Source: Marinomonas sp. KMM3893
GTDB taxonomy: Bacteria; Pseudomonadota; Gammaproteobacteria; Pseudomonadales; Marinomonadaceae
Length of the DNA: 64,000 bases
Reading direction: 5' to 3'
Assembly (NCBI RefSeq): GCF_004352855.1
Contig: NZ_SJSC01000004.1
Location: forward strand, 186,001-250,000
Shown: positions 35,982 through 45,012 of the stretch, in pieces
Layout of the letters: the number at the start of each line of letters is the position of its first letter
Numbering within the stretch: the first letter of the stretch is position 1
Translations under genes and position numbers: made by a program
Notes under the pieces: model-generated
The model's database searches: none
What the model was told of the DNA's origin: nothing
Seen by the model: the letters and a program-made list of their open reading frames with translations, nothing else

Positions 35982-37739
35982 TTATGTGAGGTCATTGGCC
36001 TTGCGATAAGGTCCTTGGTAATCAAATAGTCTCTCGGTAATTTGCCAGTGGTGCTTTTGTTTTTTGGCAATGACAAAATCGGGCGTCGGCAAATAGGGTT
36101 CGAATTTTAACGCGTCATTGGCGTGCTCAAACTCAATAGGGTGCGTGCTGTTGGCGACGCGGCGTCCAAACTCTTGGTTAAATTTCTGTTTTGACTTTTT
36201 CTGTTTGAAATAAAAACTTTCGCTTAGCGTTGTGCCGTCTTCGTCATGGTAAGTGACCTTGATGCTGTCATCATCTGGTTGGCTTGCTAAGGTGATGCCG
36301 GAGCAACGAAGAACCTTGTTGTTTTTCAGGTTCAGCGCATTTCTCAGTTGATCATCGGGGTCAATCAGTTTCTCTGTACAATGTTGGCATTGGCGTGCCG
36401 CAATGTCGTTTTCTTCGTTGCAATGTGGGCAACGCTTGAAGCAAAAACGGTAGTCGCATTGTTCTTCGCCATGGGGTGTTTCCATAAGGCCGTGGCAGCG
36501 TCGCCCAAAATGCTCAATAACGTTTCCTTCGCTGTCTTTTCTTCCCCAAAAAGTATTGGCAAAGTCGCATTCAGGGCAATGTACTAGTACGGGAACAGAA
36601 TCTTTTGTGGGCTTTTTCTCACCCACTTCGGGTTGAAAAATGTCGTAACCATTGTTGGTGTAGTCGAGCACTAAACAATCTTTTTTGCCTGGGCTTAGGC
36701 GCAGTCCGCGGCCCACAATTTGTTGAAACAAACTGATTGACTGGGTGGGGCGAAGGATGGCAATAACGTCCACGTGCGGGGCGTCAAACCCTGTAGTTAA
36801 TACTGATACATTGACCAGGTATTTGAGCTTTTTGTCTTTAAATGTCTGAATGAGCCGATCGCGTTCTTTGTTGTGCGTTTGACCTGTAATGAGCGCAGAT
36901 TCAGAGTCGGGTAAATAAGAGATGATCTCTTTTGCGTGATCAATGGTGGACGCAAAGATCATCACGCCTTGGCGTTGCTCGCTCAGCTGAATGATTTGTT
37001 CTGTCACTGCGCGGGTAACTCTGGGGTGTTTATGGATCAGCTCATTGAGTGCGATTGCATCCGTGTCTTGCTCGCCATCTAGGCTTTCTGTTAGTTGGCT
37101 GAAATCATAATGAGCAACGGCCGCATCATAATGTATGGGTGGGGTAAGGTAGCCGTTTTTTACCATGTGTCTTAGCGGCAATTCAAAAATGCATTTTTTG
37201 AAAAAACACGCATTGCTAGGGCGTGCAAAGCCATAATAATGGTGTTGGTAAATCCAGCCGCTGCCAAGGCGATAAGGCGTTGCGGTGAGGCCAAGGATTT
37301 TGGTGTTTGGATTGAGTGACAAAAAATGTTGGATGGTTTTTTGATATTGACTGCCGGGCGTCATATCGATGCGGTGGCATTCGTCGATGATGATTAAGCT
37401 GGCTGCTTGTGTGAAATCGTCTAGGTTGGCGGCGAGTGACTGGATGCTGGCGAAAGTGGTTTTTTCGCCGCTGTTTTTTTGATTTAAACCAGCCGAATAC
37501 AAACCTGCTTGGTGGCCGGTGGCTAAGAATTTTCCATGATTCTGTTCGACGAGTTCTTTGACATGCGCTAGGCAGATTACGTGCCCTTTTGCTAGGCGAC
37601 TAAGCTCTGCGATGACCAGACTTTTGCCTGCGCCTGTGGGGAGCACAACCACGGCTGGGTCATTGCTTTGGCGAAAGTGGTTTAGAGTCGCCTCGACGGC
37701 TTGGGTTTGGTAGTCGCGTAAGACAAAAGCTTGGGTCAT
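35982..37739 (-). CDS. radD: DEAD/DEAH-box ATPase RadD (YejH)
   Basis: Superfamily II ATPase of 585 aa, close to the 586 aa of E. coli RadD, which acts in repair of DNA strand breaks with RecA and SSB. Walker A is LPTGAGKS (about 38-45), Walker B is IIIDECHRID, motif III is LGLTATPYRLG, and motif VI is QIVGRGLRLS. Zinc-finger cysteines (CPECDF, CPHCNEENDIAARQCQHC) follow the helicase core. The ATG at 37739 (MTQAFVLRDYQ) matches the usual start; one five codons upstream is possible. Confidence 0.92.
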   Translation of the reverse strand: MTQAFVLRDYQTQAVEATLNHFRQSNDPAVVVLPTGAGKSLVIAELSRLAKGHVICLAHVKELVEQNHGKFLATGHQAGLYSAGLNQKNSGEKTTFASIQSLAANLDDFTQAASLIIIDECHRIDMTPGSQYQKTIQHFLSLNPNTKILGLTATPYRLGSGWIYQHHYYGFARPSNACFFKKCIFELPLRHMVKNGYLTPPIHYDAAVAHYDFSQLTESLDGEQDTDAIALNELIHKHPRVTRAVTEQIIQLSEQRQGVMIFASTIDHAKEIISYLPDSESALITGQTHNKERDRLIQTFKDKKLKYLVNVSVLTTGFDAPHVDVIAILRPTQSISLFQQIVGRGLRLSPGKKDCLVLDYTNNGYDIFQPEVGEKKPTKDSVPVLVHCPECDFANTFWGRKDSEGNVIEHFGRRCHGLMETPHGEEQCDYRFCFKRCPHCNEENDIAARQCQHCTEKLIDPDDQLRNALNLKNNKVLRCSGITLASQPDDDSIKVTYHDEDGTTLSESFYFKQKKSKQKFNQEFGRRVANSTHPIEFEHANDALKFEPYLPTPDFVIAKKQKHHWQITERLFDYQGPYRKANDLT

Positions 37740-37843
37740 TATTGAACGCTGCATGCAAAGATAAAATTAGTGTGTCGTTTCGCACGCTACAGTATCATAA
37801 ACGGCTTGGCAATAATGCCGCTTAGGACGTGAACTTTCCCTCT

Positions 37844-38545
37844 ATGATCTTTGATGATGTGATAAATAACCCTTTACCTGATGATTTGCCAGAAGCGCTT
37901 CTGCCTGCGTTTAGTCGCCTCGAACCCTTTGCTTTATTGTTGAAAGATTTGCATACCAAAGGGTGGAGTATTCAGGACGATTTTTTCTCCGACGCGTTTA
38001 CCGATAAATTGATGGAAGAGGTCCGAGGTATTCAAAATGAGTCCATGTTGCAGGCCGGTGTTGGTCGAAAGCAGGACCATCAGGTGGTGCTGGATGCGCG
38101 GCGAGATTACATCAAGTGGATTGATCCGATTAACGAAACACGTAAGACGTTTTTGGATGAAATGGAAGCGCTGAGAGTGGTGTTAAATCGACAGTTTTTC
38201 TTGGGTTTGTTTGATTTTGAAGCTCACTTTGCGCGTTATGAGGAAGGGGCGTTTTATGAAAAACATATGGACGCTTTTAAAGGTCAAAGTAATCGCATTC
38301 TTTCGACTGTGCTGTACTTAAACGAGGATTGGCAGGAAGACGATGGTGGCGAGTTGGTTATATACGATGAGCATGATGTTGACCGTGAACTGGGGTGTTT
38401 TTTGCCTAAAAAAGGCCGTTTGGCGGTGTTTTTAAGCGAAGATTTTTATCATGAAGTGAAAGTGGCAAAGCGCACGCGTCACAGTATTGCCGGTTGGTTT
38501 CGAGTGAATAACACCACAGCCAAAACGCTGGACCCTGATCAGTAA
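37844..38545 (+). CDS. 2-oxoglutarate/Fe(II)-dependent oxygenase (SM-20/PKHD-like)
   Basis: A 233-aa prolyl-hydroxylase-like dioxygenase. The iron ligands His-x-Asp are seen in YEKHMDAFKGQ, the distal His in DFYHEVKVAKR, and the 2-oxoglutarate-binding Arg in TRHSIAGWFRV. Length and motifs fit the bacterial SM-20-related group, thought to hydroxylate a protein (EF-Tu in Pseudomonas). The start is uncertain: GTG at 37829 is in frame, and an AGGA lies awkwardly close to it and too far from the ATG. Confidence 0.88.
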   Translation: MIFDDVINNPLPDDLPEALLPAFSRLEPFALLLKDLHTKGWSIQDDFFSDAFTDKLMEEVRGIQNESMLQAGVGRKQDHQVVLDARRDYIKWIDPINETRKTFLDEMEALRVVLNRQFFLGLFDFEAHFARYEEGAFYEKHMDAFKGQSNRILSTVLYLNEDWQEDDGGELVIYDEHDVDRELGCFLPKKGRLAVFLSEDFYHEVKVAKRTRHSIAGWFRVNNTTAKTLDPDQ

Positions 38546-38660
38546 CTATGGAGTTGATTTAACTGCCTCACAGGCTCGAAATTTTGTCAGAAAATCTCTA
38601 TAATGCGCGCCTTGTTTAATTGCTCTGGTTTTACGTTCCAGACCGCATAGGAGATAGAAA

Positions 38661-39659
38661 GTGTCTAAAGTTGTTGTTTGTGCCCTTTATAAGTTTGTTG
38701 AGCTTCCTCAGTTTGAATCCCTGCGTGAGCCGTTGCAGTCTGTTTTAGAAGAAAATGGCATTCGCGGAACCTTGTTGCTGGCAAGTGAAGGAATAAACGG
38801 TACTGTGGCTGGGTCTCGAGAAGGCATTGATACCATGTTGGCGTGGTTGGATCAGCAGCCAGGTTTGGACAATATCGTGAGCAAAGAGTCTTATGACGAA
38901 GACATGCCTTTCTATCGAACTAAGGTAAAATTGAAAAAAGAAATCGTCACCATGGGGGTAGAAGGAATCGACCCGAAACGTGTGGTGGGGAGCTATGTAA
39001 AACCAAGCGAATGGAATGCATTGATTTCTGATCCAGACGTGGTCTTAGTGGACACTCGTAATGATTACGAAGTGCAGATCGGTACATTTAAGAACGCAGT
39101 TAACCCAAAAACAGAGACTTTCCGTGAATTTCCTGAGTACGTGAAAGAAAACATGGACCCGAAGAAGCAGAAAAAAGTGGCGATGTTTTGTACTGGCGGA
39201 ATTCGTTGTGAAAAATCCACCGCTTACATGTTAGAGCAAGGCTTCGAAGAGGTGTATCACCTTGAAGGTGGCATCTTAAAATACTTGGAAGAAGTGCCAA
39301 AAGAAGAAACCATGTGGGAAGGCGAGTGCTTTGTTTTCGATAATCGTGTTTCTGTTAATCACGACCTTGAAAAAGGCGACTATGATCAATGCCATGCTTG
39401 TCGTATGCCGATCACCGAAGAAGAGAAACAAGATGAGCGCTATCAGCAAGGCGTGAGTTGTGTGCATTGCTTTGATAAATTCACCGATGAGCAGCGCCAG
39501 CGTTTTGTAGAGCGTGAGCGTCAGGTGCAATTGGCGCGATCTCGCGGCGAAGAGCATATTGGGGCGGAGGTTTCGGAGGCGGTTGAAAAGCATCGCTTAG
39601 AAAAAGCCCTGGAAAAAGAGCGCCAGCGTAAGATTCGCGAACAAAGAAGCCAGTCGTAA
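38661..39659 (+). CDS. trhO: tRNA uridine(34) hydroxylase / rhodanese-domain protein TrhO (YceA)
   Basis: A 332-aa enzyme that hydroxylates U34 of tRNA using oxygen, a step toward cmo5U. An N-terminal acylphosphatase-like domain (about 1-95) is followed by a rhodanese domain with the active-site loop FCTGGIRC (about residue 180), then a Cys pair (QCHAC, SCVHC) and a basic C-terminal helix. The start is GTG after GGAGATAG. The length is typical. Confidence 0.93.
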   Translation: MSKVVVCALYKFVELPQFESLREPLQSVLEENGIRGTLLLASEGINGTVAGSREGIDTMLAWLDQQPGLDNIVSKESYDEDMPFYRTKVKLKKEIVTMGVEGIDPKRVVGSYVKPSEWNALISDPDVVLVDTRNDYEVQIGTFKNAVNPKTETFREFPEYVKENMDPKKQKKVAMFCTGGIRCEKSTAYMLEQGFEEVYHLEGGILKYLEEVPKEETMWEGECFVFDNRVSVNHDLEKGDYDQCHACRMPITEEEKQDERYQQGVSCVHCFDKFTDEQRQRFVERERQVQLARSRGEEHIGAEVSEAVEKHRLEKALEKERQRKIREQRSQS

Positions 39660-39669
39660 GCCGCTATGA

Positions 39670-39696
39670 ATTTCGCTCAGCCAGCCTGAGCGAAAT
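39670..39696 (+). terminator. Stem-loop after trhO
   Basis: Eleven-bp stem ATTTCGCTCAG / CTGAGCGAAAT with a five-base loop, 10 bases after the stop. No T-run follows, so termination may be partial. Confidence 0.5.
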
Positions 39697-39831
39697 ATAA
39701 ACTATTGATCTAAATCGCGATTTTTTCGCTTTCTCGTGTCCTTCTCGGCGCCATCCTTTGCGATGAATGGTTCCGAAATGCGTCGGACTGCCGTACAATG
39801 AAAAATCGCTTTTTATTAGCCAGTATCTATC

Positions 39832-42063
39832 ATGAGTTATCAAGTTTTAGCACGCAAATGGCGGCCACAAACATTCCTTGAAATGGCAGGGCAAGACCAT
39901 GTATTACAAGCCTTGGTCAATGCGCTTCGCCAGCAACGTTTGCATCATGCTTATTTGTTCAGTGGTACGCGTGGGGTGGGGAAAACAACCATCGCCCGTA
40001 TCTTTGCAAAATGCCTAAACTGCGAAACCAATGGCATCTCTCCTGAACCTTGCGGGCATTGCGACAGCTGTGTCGAAATCGCCGAAGGTCGCTTTATCGA
40101 TTTGATTGAGGTCGATGCGGCTTCTCGAACGAAAGTGGAAGATACCCGAGAATTACTAGAAAACGTTCAATATGCGCCCACTCGCGGACGTTTTAAAGTC
40201 TATCTAATAGACGAAGTTCATATGCTATCGACGCACTCTTTCAACGCATTATTGAAAACATTGGAAGAGCCTCCAGCACACGTGAAATTTTTGCTCGCAA
40301 CGACGGACCCGCAGAAATTGCCGGTGACCATTTTGTCTCGTTGTTTGCAGTTCAATCTTAAAAACATGACACCCCAGCGCGTGGTGGGCTATTTACAAAC
40401 CGTCTTGACGACCGAGCAGGTGTCTTATGATCAACCTGCATTGTGGCAAATAGGTCAAGCCGCCAATGGCAGTATGCGTGATGCGTTAAGTCTGACGGAT
40501 CAAGCCATCGCGTTTGGTAATGGCACTATCTCTGAGACGGGCGTCACCGCCATGTTGGGCTTAGTAAATCAAGCGCAAATTCTGGATCTATTAGAGAGTG
40601 TGGCGAGTAAAAACGCCGCACAAGTGTTGCAAAAAATAGACGCTCTAGCGGACTATCAGCCAGACTTTACCGCCATCTGTGGCAGTTTATTAGACACCTT
40701 GCATCGTGTTGCTGTGGAGCAGCAAGTGCCGGGGGCATTGCTGGACCAGCTAGGCGACTTGGCGCGTATTCAGCAGATTGCCGCAACAGTAAGCTCTGAA
40801 GAAATTCAGTTGATGTATCAAAGTTTGTTGATTGGTCGCCGAGATTTGCATTTATCTCATACGGCGCGTTCCGGCTTTGAAATGCTGATGTTGCGACTGA
40901 TTGCCTTTCGTCCTGCACCGCCGATGACGGTGTCTTATGAGGCGCCGCCACGGCCTGTTGCACCATCGGGCGGTCAGCCTGAAACGCCAGCGTTAGCGCC
41001 TCATCCTGCAAAGCCCCATCCTGTAGAGCCTGCGCCTTCTGATTCGTCGTCTGTAAAGATGCCCCAAGAGGATGTGTCAGTAACCTCATCAGAAGAAGCG
41101 GAGTCGGCATCATTAAACACGGCGTCGGACATTGCTGAGGCGGTTGTGAATGACGTGGTCGGCAGTGCGGCTGAGCCTTTGCCTGAAGCAGAGCGCCCGC
41201 CGTGGGAAGAAGCACCGGCTCAGCCTGAAGTAGCAGACGCCGCGGCCGAAGAGCCGCCATTAGAAGCCTCTTCTGTGAGCGCAGAAAACACTGCTGAAGT
41301 GCCTGCTGCTGTTGAAAACAGTCCAGTGACACCACATAAAGAACCTAAAGCACTAAGTTCTGTTGATGAGGCACCTCAAATAGCAGAGGTTGAGCCTGTT
41401 GTGGCTAAGGCCGCTCCTGTGTATTCGCCTTCTGTGGAAGAGTACGCAGAAGATGAAGACGAGGAAGAGGACGAAGAAGAAGCGGAAGAGCGTGCCATTG
41501 CGGATGTTTCTGACCCCTTCAATCCGGCCGCCGACCTGGTTCAGGCGCTCGGCGCAGATTCTGTTGCCGTAGAAGCAGAACCTGTAGTCGAAGAAGCTAA
41601 TACGCCAAAAGCAGCCGATACGGTGGCTCAGCCGGCGTTAGGTATGCCATTGCCAGAGATGCATCATTTTAGTGAGCTAACCATGAAACTTTGGTGGTTG
41701 GTTGCGCCAAGGTTGCCGTTAACGGGCTTGGTACAGAACATTTTGATGAACTCCAGTTTGATTTCTGCCACTGAGCAGGGGGTTAAGCTGGAAGTGCCTT
41801 TAGAATATGGGCACATGTTAAACCAAACGCGATACGAGCAAATTCAAGGTGCGCTAAGCGACTTTTTTGGGCAAAGCGTGCCCTTGATTATTGATACGGT
41901 TGAAGACACCAGTGGTGTTACTGCGGAAGAATTTGCCGCCAGCAAGCGAGCTGAAGCGCTGCAAGTCGCAATCGATCATTTGAATTCACACCCAGTGGTT
42001 CAAGCCCTCGCCAGTACGATGGGTGCGCAACTGGTTTATGATACTGTTAAAGTTAAAGCTTAA
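39832..42063 (+). CDS. dnaX: DNA polymerase III subunits gamma and tau
   Basis: Clamp-loader ATPase of 743 aa. Walker A is GTRGVGKTT (about 45-53), the zinc cysteines are in CLNCETNGISPEPCGHCDSC, and the Walker B/DEAH-like motif is IDEVHMLS. From about residue 365 to 620 there is a long Pro/Ala/Glu-rich linker with an acidic run of Glu and Asp, then the C-terminal tau domain that contacts the polymerase. I saw no A-rich slippery heptamer like that which makes gamma in E. coli. ybaB and recR follow in the standard order. Confidence 0.96.
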   Translation: MSYQVLARKWRPQTFLEMAGQDHVLQALVNALRQQRLHHAYLFSGTRGVGKTTIARIFAKCLNCETNGISPEPCGHCDSCVEIAEGRFIDLIEVDAASRTKVEDTRELLENVQYAPTRGRFKVYLIDEVHMLSTHSFNALLKTLEEPPAHVKFLLATTDPQKLPVTILSRCLQFNLKNMTPQRVVGYLQTVLTTEQVSYDQPALWQIGQAANGSMRDALSLTDQAIAFGNGTISETGVTAMLGLVNQAQILDLLESVASKNAAQVLQKIDALADYQPDFTAICGSLLDTLHRVAVEQQVPGALLDQLGDLARIQQIAATVSSEEIQLMYQSLLIGRRDLHLSHTARSGFEMLMLRLIAFRPAPPMTVSYEAPPRPVAPSGGQPETPALAPHPAKPHPVEPAPSDSSSVKMPQEDVSVTSSEEAESASLNTASDIAEAVVNDVVGSAAEPLPEAERPPWEEAPAQPEVADAAAEEPPLEASSVSAENTAEVPAAVENSPVTPHKEPKALSSVDEAPQIAEVEPVVAKAAPVYSPSVEEYAEDEDEEEDEEEAEERAIADVSDPFNPAADLVQALGADSVAVEAEPVVEEANTPKAADTVAQPALGMPLPEMHHFSELTMKLWWLVAPRLPLTGLVQNILMNSSLISATEQGVKLEVPLEYGHMLNQTRYEQIQGALSDFFGQSVPLIIDTVEDTSGVTAEEFAASKRAEALQVAIDHLNSHPVVQALASTMGAQLVYDTVKVKA

Positions 42064-42075
42064 TTGGAGAGAGTT

Positions 42076-42402
42076 ATGTTTAAAGGTGGAATGGGCAACA
42101 TGATGCGCCAAGCGCAGAAAATGCAGGAAAACGTGCAGAAAGCGCAAGAAGAAGTGGCGAATATGGAAGTAGAAGGCCAGTCTGGTGCAGGCCTTGTTAA
42201 AATCGTCATGACAGGTCGTCATGATGTAAAACGTGTTTCTATCGATGACTCTTTGTTTGAAGACGATAAAGACATGCTTGAAGATCTTATTGCTGCGGCG
42301 GTAAACGACGCGGTGCGCAATATTGAAGTAAGCCAGAAAGAAAAAATGGATGCGGCAACTGCAGGCATGTCTCTACCACCTGGTTTTAAAATGCCTTTCT
42401 AG
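42076..42402 (+). CDS. YbaB/EbfC-family nucleoid-associated protein
   Basis: A 108-aa DNA-binding protein, [20 protein letters not shown] at its start and PPGFKMPF at its end, both typical. It forms dimers that bind DNA and works near RecR in repair. The ATG at 42076 has a GGAGAG site; a TTG four codons earlier is in frame but less likely. It lies between dnaX and recR as in most gammaproteobacteria. Confidence 0.95.
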   Translation: MFKGGMGNMMRQAQKMQENVQKAQEEVANMEVEGQSGAGLVKIVMTGRHDVKRVSIDDSLFEDDKDMLEDLIAAAVNDAVRNIEVSQKEKMDAATAGMSLPPGFKMPF

Positions 42403-42411
42403 GAGCCCGGC

Positions 42412-43005
42412 TTGTTTAGTCCCTTAATTAAAGAGCTTATCGAGTCATTACGTTGCCTTCCTGGTGTTGGCCCAAAGTCAGCACAGAAGATGGCGCTGTA
42501 TCTTCTGGAGCGAGAGCATAAAGGGGCGGACAGACTGGCAAATGCACTGCGTGAAGCGTTGGATAAGGTCGGCCGCTGTTCTAGTTGCCGAACCTTAACG
42601 GAAGAAACGGAGTGCAGCATCTGCGCGGACACAGAACGTGATCCTACGCATTTATGCATTGTTGAAACCCCAGCAGACGTGCTTGCCATTGAATCGGCAG
42701 GGACGTTTGATGGGCGTTATTTTGTACTATTAGGTCACCTTTCCCCGATTGATGGTATTGGCCCAGAAGAATTAGGCTTAGATCATTTAGAAAATTTAGT
42801 GGTTCATAATCGAGTCGAAGAAGCGATTATTGCAACAAACTCAACGGTTGAAGGCGAAGCGACGTGTCATTATATCGCTGAGAAATTAAAATCCAAAAAC
42901 ATCAACGTCAGTCGTATTGCTCATGGTGTTCCCATGGGTGGTGAGCTGGAATACGTAGATGGCAACACTCTGGCGTTAGCGCTAGAGGGTCGGAAAACAC
43001 TCTAG
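42412..43005 (+). CDS. recR: Recombination protein RecR
   Basis: A 197-aa RecFOR-pathway protein for gap repair. It has an N-terminal helix-hairpin-helix ([20 protein letters not shown]), the Cys4 zinc motif CSSC and CSIC, and the Toprim domain ([27 protein letters not shown]). The start is TTG with a perfect AGGAG six bases upstream. It is in one operon with dnaX and ybaB. The length matches the family. Confidence 0.96.
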   Translation: MFSPLIKELIESLRCLPGVGPKSAQKMALYLLEREHKGADRLANALREALDKVGRCSSCRTLTEETECSICADTERDPTHLCIVETPADVLAIESAGTFDGRYFVLLGHLSPIDGIGPEELGLDHLENLVVHNRVEEAIIATNSTVEGEATCHYIAEKLKSKNINVSRIAHGVPMGGELEYVDGNTLALALEGRKTL

Positions 43006-43006
43006 A

Positions 43007-44161
43007 ATGGAAAACCAAGATCAAGCTCTGAATATTGTATGGGTAGCGGACAATGACTCGTTAGCAAGTTGGTGTGAATACTGGGCTGAATTGCCCGTCA
43101 TCGCGGTTGATACTGAGTTTATTCGTCGTACAACGTACTTTCCTATTACTGGTTTGATCCAAATCAGCGAAGGGGAAAAAGCGGTGTTGATTGACCCGCT
43201 GGCGATTGATCAATGGGAACCTTTGCGTGCCTTGCTAGTCAACCCGTCTGTGATGAAGGTGTTTCATGCTTGTTCAGAAGACTTGGATGTATTTGAGCGT
43301 TTATTGGGTGTGTTGCCGACGCCATTCTACGACACGCAAATCGGCGAAGCGTATGCCGGTGCGCAGTGGTCATTAAGCTATGTGAAGCTGGTGGCAACCT
43401 ATTTAAATATCGAAGTCGCGAAAGACGAAACGCGTTCTGATTGGACACAGCGTCCATTGACCGACGCGCAAAAACGTTACGCGGCATTGGATGTGGTGTA
43501 CCTTGCTCAGCTTTACCCAATGCAAGTGGCGAAGCTTGAAGAGAAAAACATGCTTAGCTGGGCATTAGAAGATTGCGAATCTCTAACCTGGCAGCATCAA
43601 ATGAACGCCGACCCAGAACAAAACTGGGCGGGGATTAAAACGGCGTGGCGTTTGTCGCCTGCTGGGTTGACCTTGTTGCGTTTGTTGTTTATTTGGCGTG
43701 ATGAGCAAGCGCGCAAAGAGAACGTGCCTAAAGGTCAGGTGTTAAAAGACAGAACCTTATGGGCGCTGGGAAAAACATTGCCTGATTACCACAAGGCGAT
43801 TGCAGAAACAGAAGAGCTCACGGGTAAGCAGCATCGATTGTACGGTGATGAAATTTTAAAAACCGTTGCTTTGGTGAAAGGACTTTCTAAAGACGAATTG
43901 CAGTTGCCTTTACCGGCGCCTTTGCCATCGCAGGCAGGGGAGCTGACAAAGGCGATAAAAGCCTATATTCGTGAGCGCGCTCAAGAATTAGACATAGCGC
44001 CAGAAGCTATGTTGAAACGTAAATTGTTGGAACCATTGGTGCAGCATTTGTACGATGGCTCTACGATTGACTGGCAAAATCCAGCGATGACTGGGTGGCG
44101 TCGTGACACCATTATTGAGCCCGTGCTTGAGCGTTTTAAAAAAGACGCGACCGAGCAATAA
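43007..44161 (+). CDS. rnd: Ribonuclease D
   Basis: A 384-aa 3'-to-5' exoribonuclease that trims tRNA and other stable RNA. The DEDD catalytic residues are visible: Asp and Glu in VDTEFIRR, Asp in HACSEDLDVF, and Tyr-x3-Asp in RYAALDVVYL. An HRDC domain (about residues 215-300) follows. It starts one base after the recR stop, so it may extend that operon. ycgL follows 23 bases downstream. Confidence 0.95.
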   Translation: MENQDQALNIVWVADNDSLASWCEYWAELPVIAVDTEFIRRTTYFPITGLIQISEGEKAVLIDPLAIDQWEPLRALLVNPSVMKVFHACSEDLDVFERLLGVLPTPFYDTQIGEAYAGAQWSLSYVKLVATYLNIEVAKDETRSDWTQRPLTDAQKRYAALDVVYLAQLYPMQVAKLEEKNMLSWALEDCESLTWQHQMNADPEQNWAGIKTAWRLSPAGLTLLRLLFIWRDEQARKENVPKGQVLKDRTLWALGKTLPDYHKAIAETEELTGKQHRLYGDEILKTVALVKGLSKDELQLPLPAPLPSQAGELTKAIKAYIRERAQELDIAPEAMLKRKLLEPLVQHLYDGSTIDWQNPAMTGWRRDTIIEPVLERFKKDATEQ

Positions 44162-44184
44162 GAAAATAGAGCATTGAGAATAGT

Positions 44185-44478
44185 ATGAAACAGCATTTAA
44201 TTGTCGAAGTTTTTCGCTCGTCTAAGCATGATGGGATGTACTTGTACGTGAAAAAAAGCGTGGGTTTGAAGGACATTCCAGAAGCGTTAATGACGCGCTT
44301 TGGTTCCGGTGTTAGTGCCATGACTATGTTGTTAACAAAAGATCAAAAATTGGCTCGTGCGGACACGGACAAAGTCATTCAAGGCATTCAGGAAAAGGGA
44401 TTTTACCTACAACTTCCTCCGGCGAAAGATGAGTATTTATTAGATCTTTATAAAACGCCAACCGAGGCCGTTTACTGA
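44185..44478 (+). CDS. ycgL: YcgL-domain protein
   Basis: A 97-aa small protein ([20 protein letters not shown] start, [17 protein letters not shown] end) of the conserved YcgL family of unknown function. It lies between rnd and ycgN in an arrangement common in gammaproteobacteria, which suggests a role near RNA metabolism. The gap to ycgN is only two bases. Confidence 0.92.
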   Translation: MKQHLIVEVFRSSKHDGMYLYVKKSVGLKDIPEALMTRFGSGVSAMTMLLTKDQKLARADTDKVIQGIQEKGFYLQLPPAKDEYLLDLYKTPTEAVY

Positions 44479-44480
44479 TT

Positions 44481-44960
44481 ATGATTGCTAAGCGTTACGA
44501 ACCGTTTTGGAAAACCACCGCGATGAAGCAATTGAGCGCCCCTGAGTGGGAGTCCATTTGTGATGGTTGTGGAAAGTGTTGCCTGCAAAAGTTAGAAGAT
44601 GAAGAAACAGATAACGTCTTTTATACCAATCTTGCGTGTGAGCAACTTAACATTGGCGCGTGCCAGTGTAAGGTGTATGAAACGCGCCAAGATAAGGTGG
44701 CTTCTTGCATCACGTTAACGGCGGACCAAGTAGAAACGTTTGATTGGTTGCCAGATACCTGCAGTTATCGAGTGTTGCATGAAACTGGCGATTTGCCCAA
44801 TTGGCACCCCTTGGTGACCGGCAGTAATAAAGAAATGCTGCGCCAAGGATTAAGTGTTCGACATTATGCGGTGAGTGAAAACAGCGTCGCAGAAGAAGAT
44901 TGGGAGACACATATCATCAAGTGGGTGCATGGCATGCCAGAACCCTATGACTTCGGCTGA
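44481..44960 (+). CDS. ycgN: YcgN-family cysteine-cluster protein
   Basis: A 159-aa protein of the UPF0260 family. Its cysteine pattern CDGCGKCCLQK, then LACEQL, then CQCKVYETR, resembles the zinc/iron-binding cluster of the YkgJ group. The function is unknown. It starts two bases after ycgL and is probably co-transcribed. The length is typical. Confidence 0.92.
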   Translation: MIAKRYEPFWKTTAMKQLSAPEWESICDGCGKCCLQKLEDEETDNVFYTNLACEQLNIGACQCKVYETRQDKVASCITLTADQVETFDWLPDTCSYRVLHETGDLPNWHPLVTGSNKEMLRQGLSVRHYAVSENSVAEEDWETHIIKWVHGMPEPYDFG

Positions 44961-45012
44961 TGTAGCATGGACAGCATGACTCAGCCTTTATAATCTTAAG
45001 AGGTGATCGCAA

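Noticed and set aside
40667-41335. 222-codon leftward frame within dnaX
   Set aside because: It is opposite the Pro/Ala/Glu-rich linker of dnaX, which gives long open antisense frames; its product is a low-complexity Leu/Gln/Arg string.
39832-42063. Programmed frameshift in dnaX to make gamma
   Set aside because: No A-AAA-AAG type heptamer with a downstream hairpin was seen in the expected region, so a shorter product is not supported.
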